Part shown: in pieces, positions 5,077 through 5,169 of the stretch | Layout: each line of letters opens with the position of its first letter | How positions within the stretch are numbered: position 1 is the first letter of the stretch | Source: Saprospiraceae bacterium | GTDB lineage: Bacteria > Bacteroidota > Bacteroidia > Chitinophagales > Saprospiraceae | NCBI GenBank assembly: GCA_020630045.1 | Contig: JAHDCE010000355.1 | Coordinates: 1-5,169, forward strand | Reading direction: 5' to 3' | DNA: 5,169 bases | Made by a program: the position numbers and the translations under genes | Notes under the pieces: model-generated | Database searches by the model: none | What the model saw: only the letters and a program-made list of their open reading frames with translations | What the model was told of the DNA's origin: nothing

Positions 5077-5169
5077 CTCATATTTATTAGATGTTATCAC
5101 GAAATTTTTTGTAGGAAAGACAAATTGTTATTTTGGGAATAGACGAGGCATTCGCCGCAAAGCATAGCC

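Noticed and set aside
4956..5081. A 42-residue N-terminal extension of the hydrolase, starting at ATG 5081 or 5045
   Set aside because: The DNA is very AT-rich and includes the 17-base palindrome, no start there has a Shine-Dalgarno, and the family normally begins near the 4955 start.
5128..5169. Possible 3' end of another minus-strand gene (frame ending RMPRLFPK)
   Set aside because: All three minus-strand frames are open to the window edge, so the 42 bases cannot decide between them, although the region is richer in GC than its flank.

Overview
The window looks like an AT-rich bacterial chromosome segment: the end of a tRNA gene, then an accessory stretch of poorly characterised genes, then one gene that looks like ordinary core metabolism. 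No gene here fixes the taxon. The tRNA has no encoded CCA. The genome carries a large cytosolic leucine-rich-repeat protein, a PldB-like alpha/beta hydrolase with an FHGYTEF oxyanion motif, and a possible lipoprotein with a non-canonical lipobox. My best guess is a Leptospira-type spirochaete; a Bacteroidota member is the main alternative. This is inference from style, not a database result.

Layout. Bases 1-59 are the 3' part of tRNA-Arg(UCU), followed by a strong intrinsic terminator (71-107). Bases 108-478 hold no intact conventional gene but are not empty. On the minus strand there is a possible frameshifted gene remnant (130-334). On the plus strand there is a 17-codon frame with a near-ideal Shine-Dalgarno (303-356), then a good sigma-70-type promoter (389-417), then a strong Shine-Dalgarno (448-455) with no normal start codon after it. 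Next come two plus-strand genes of unknown function, 539-1177 (a membrane-anchored or lipoprotein candidate) and 1219-1665 (a 148-residue soluble protein), probably one transcription unit.

Convergent to these, on the minus strand, are a PldB-like alpha/beta hydrolase (4955 to 4026) and, 10 bases downstream of it, a 765-residue protein (4015 to 1718). That protein joins a probable SUKH (SMI1/KNR4-like) N-terminal domain to about fourteen SDS22-type leucine-rich repeats. The pair is probably co-transcribed from the AT-rich region upstream of 4955, which contains a perfect 17-base palindrome suited to an operator.

How the genes work together is not clear. Hand counts on 60-base samples give about 48-55% GC inside the hydrolase but 17-20% in parts of the LRR gene and 28-38% in the lipoprotein candidate. 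This fits an older hydrolase gene beside acquired, fast-evolving accessory genes next to a tRNA, a common site for such insertions. No integrase, transposase, direct-repeat attachment site or CRISPR array is visible. The most interesting candidates are the SUKH-LRR protein with its poly-A tracts, and the rearranged-looking leader of the 539-1177 gene.
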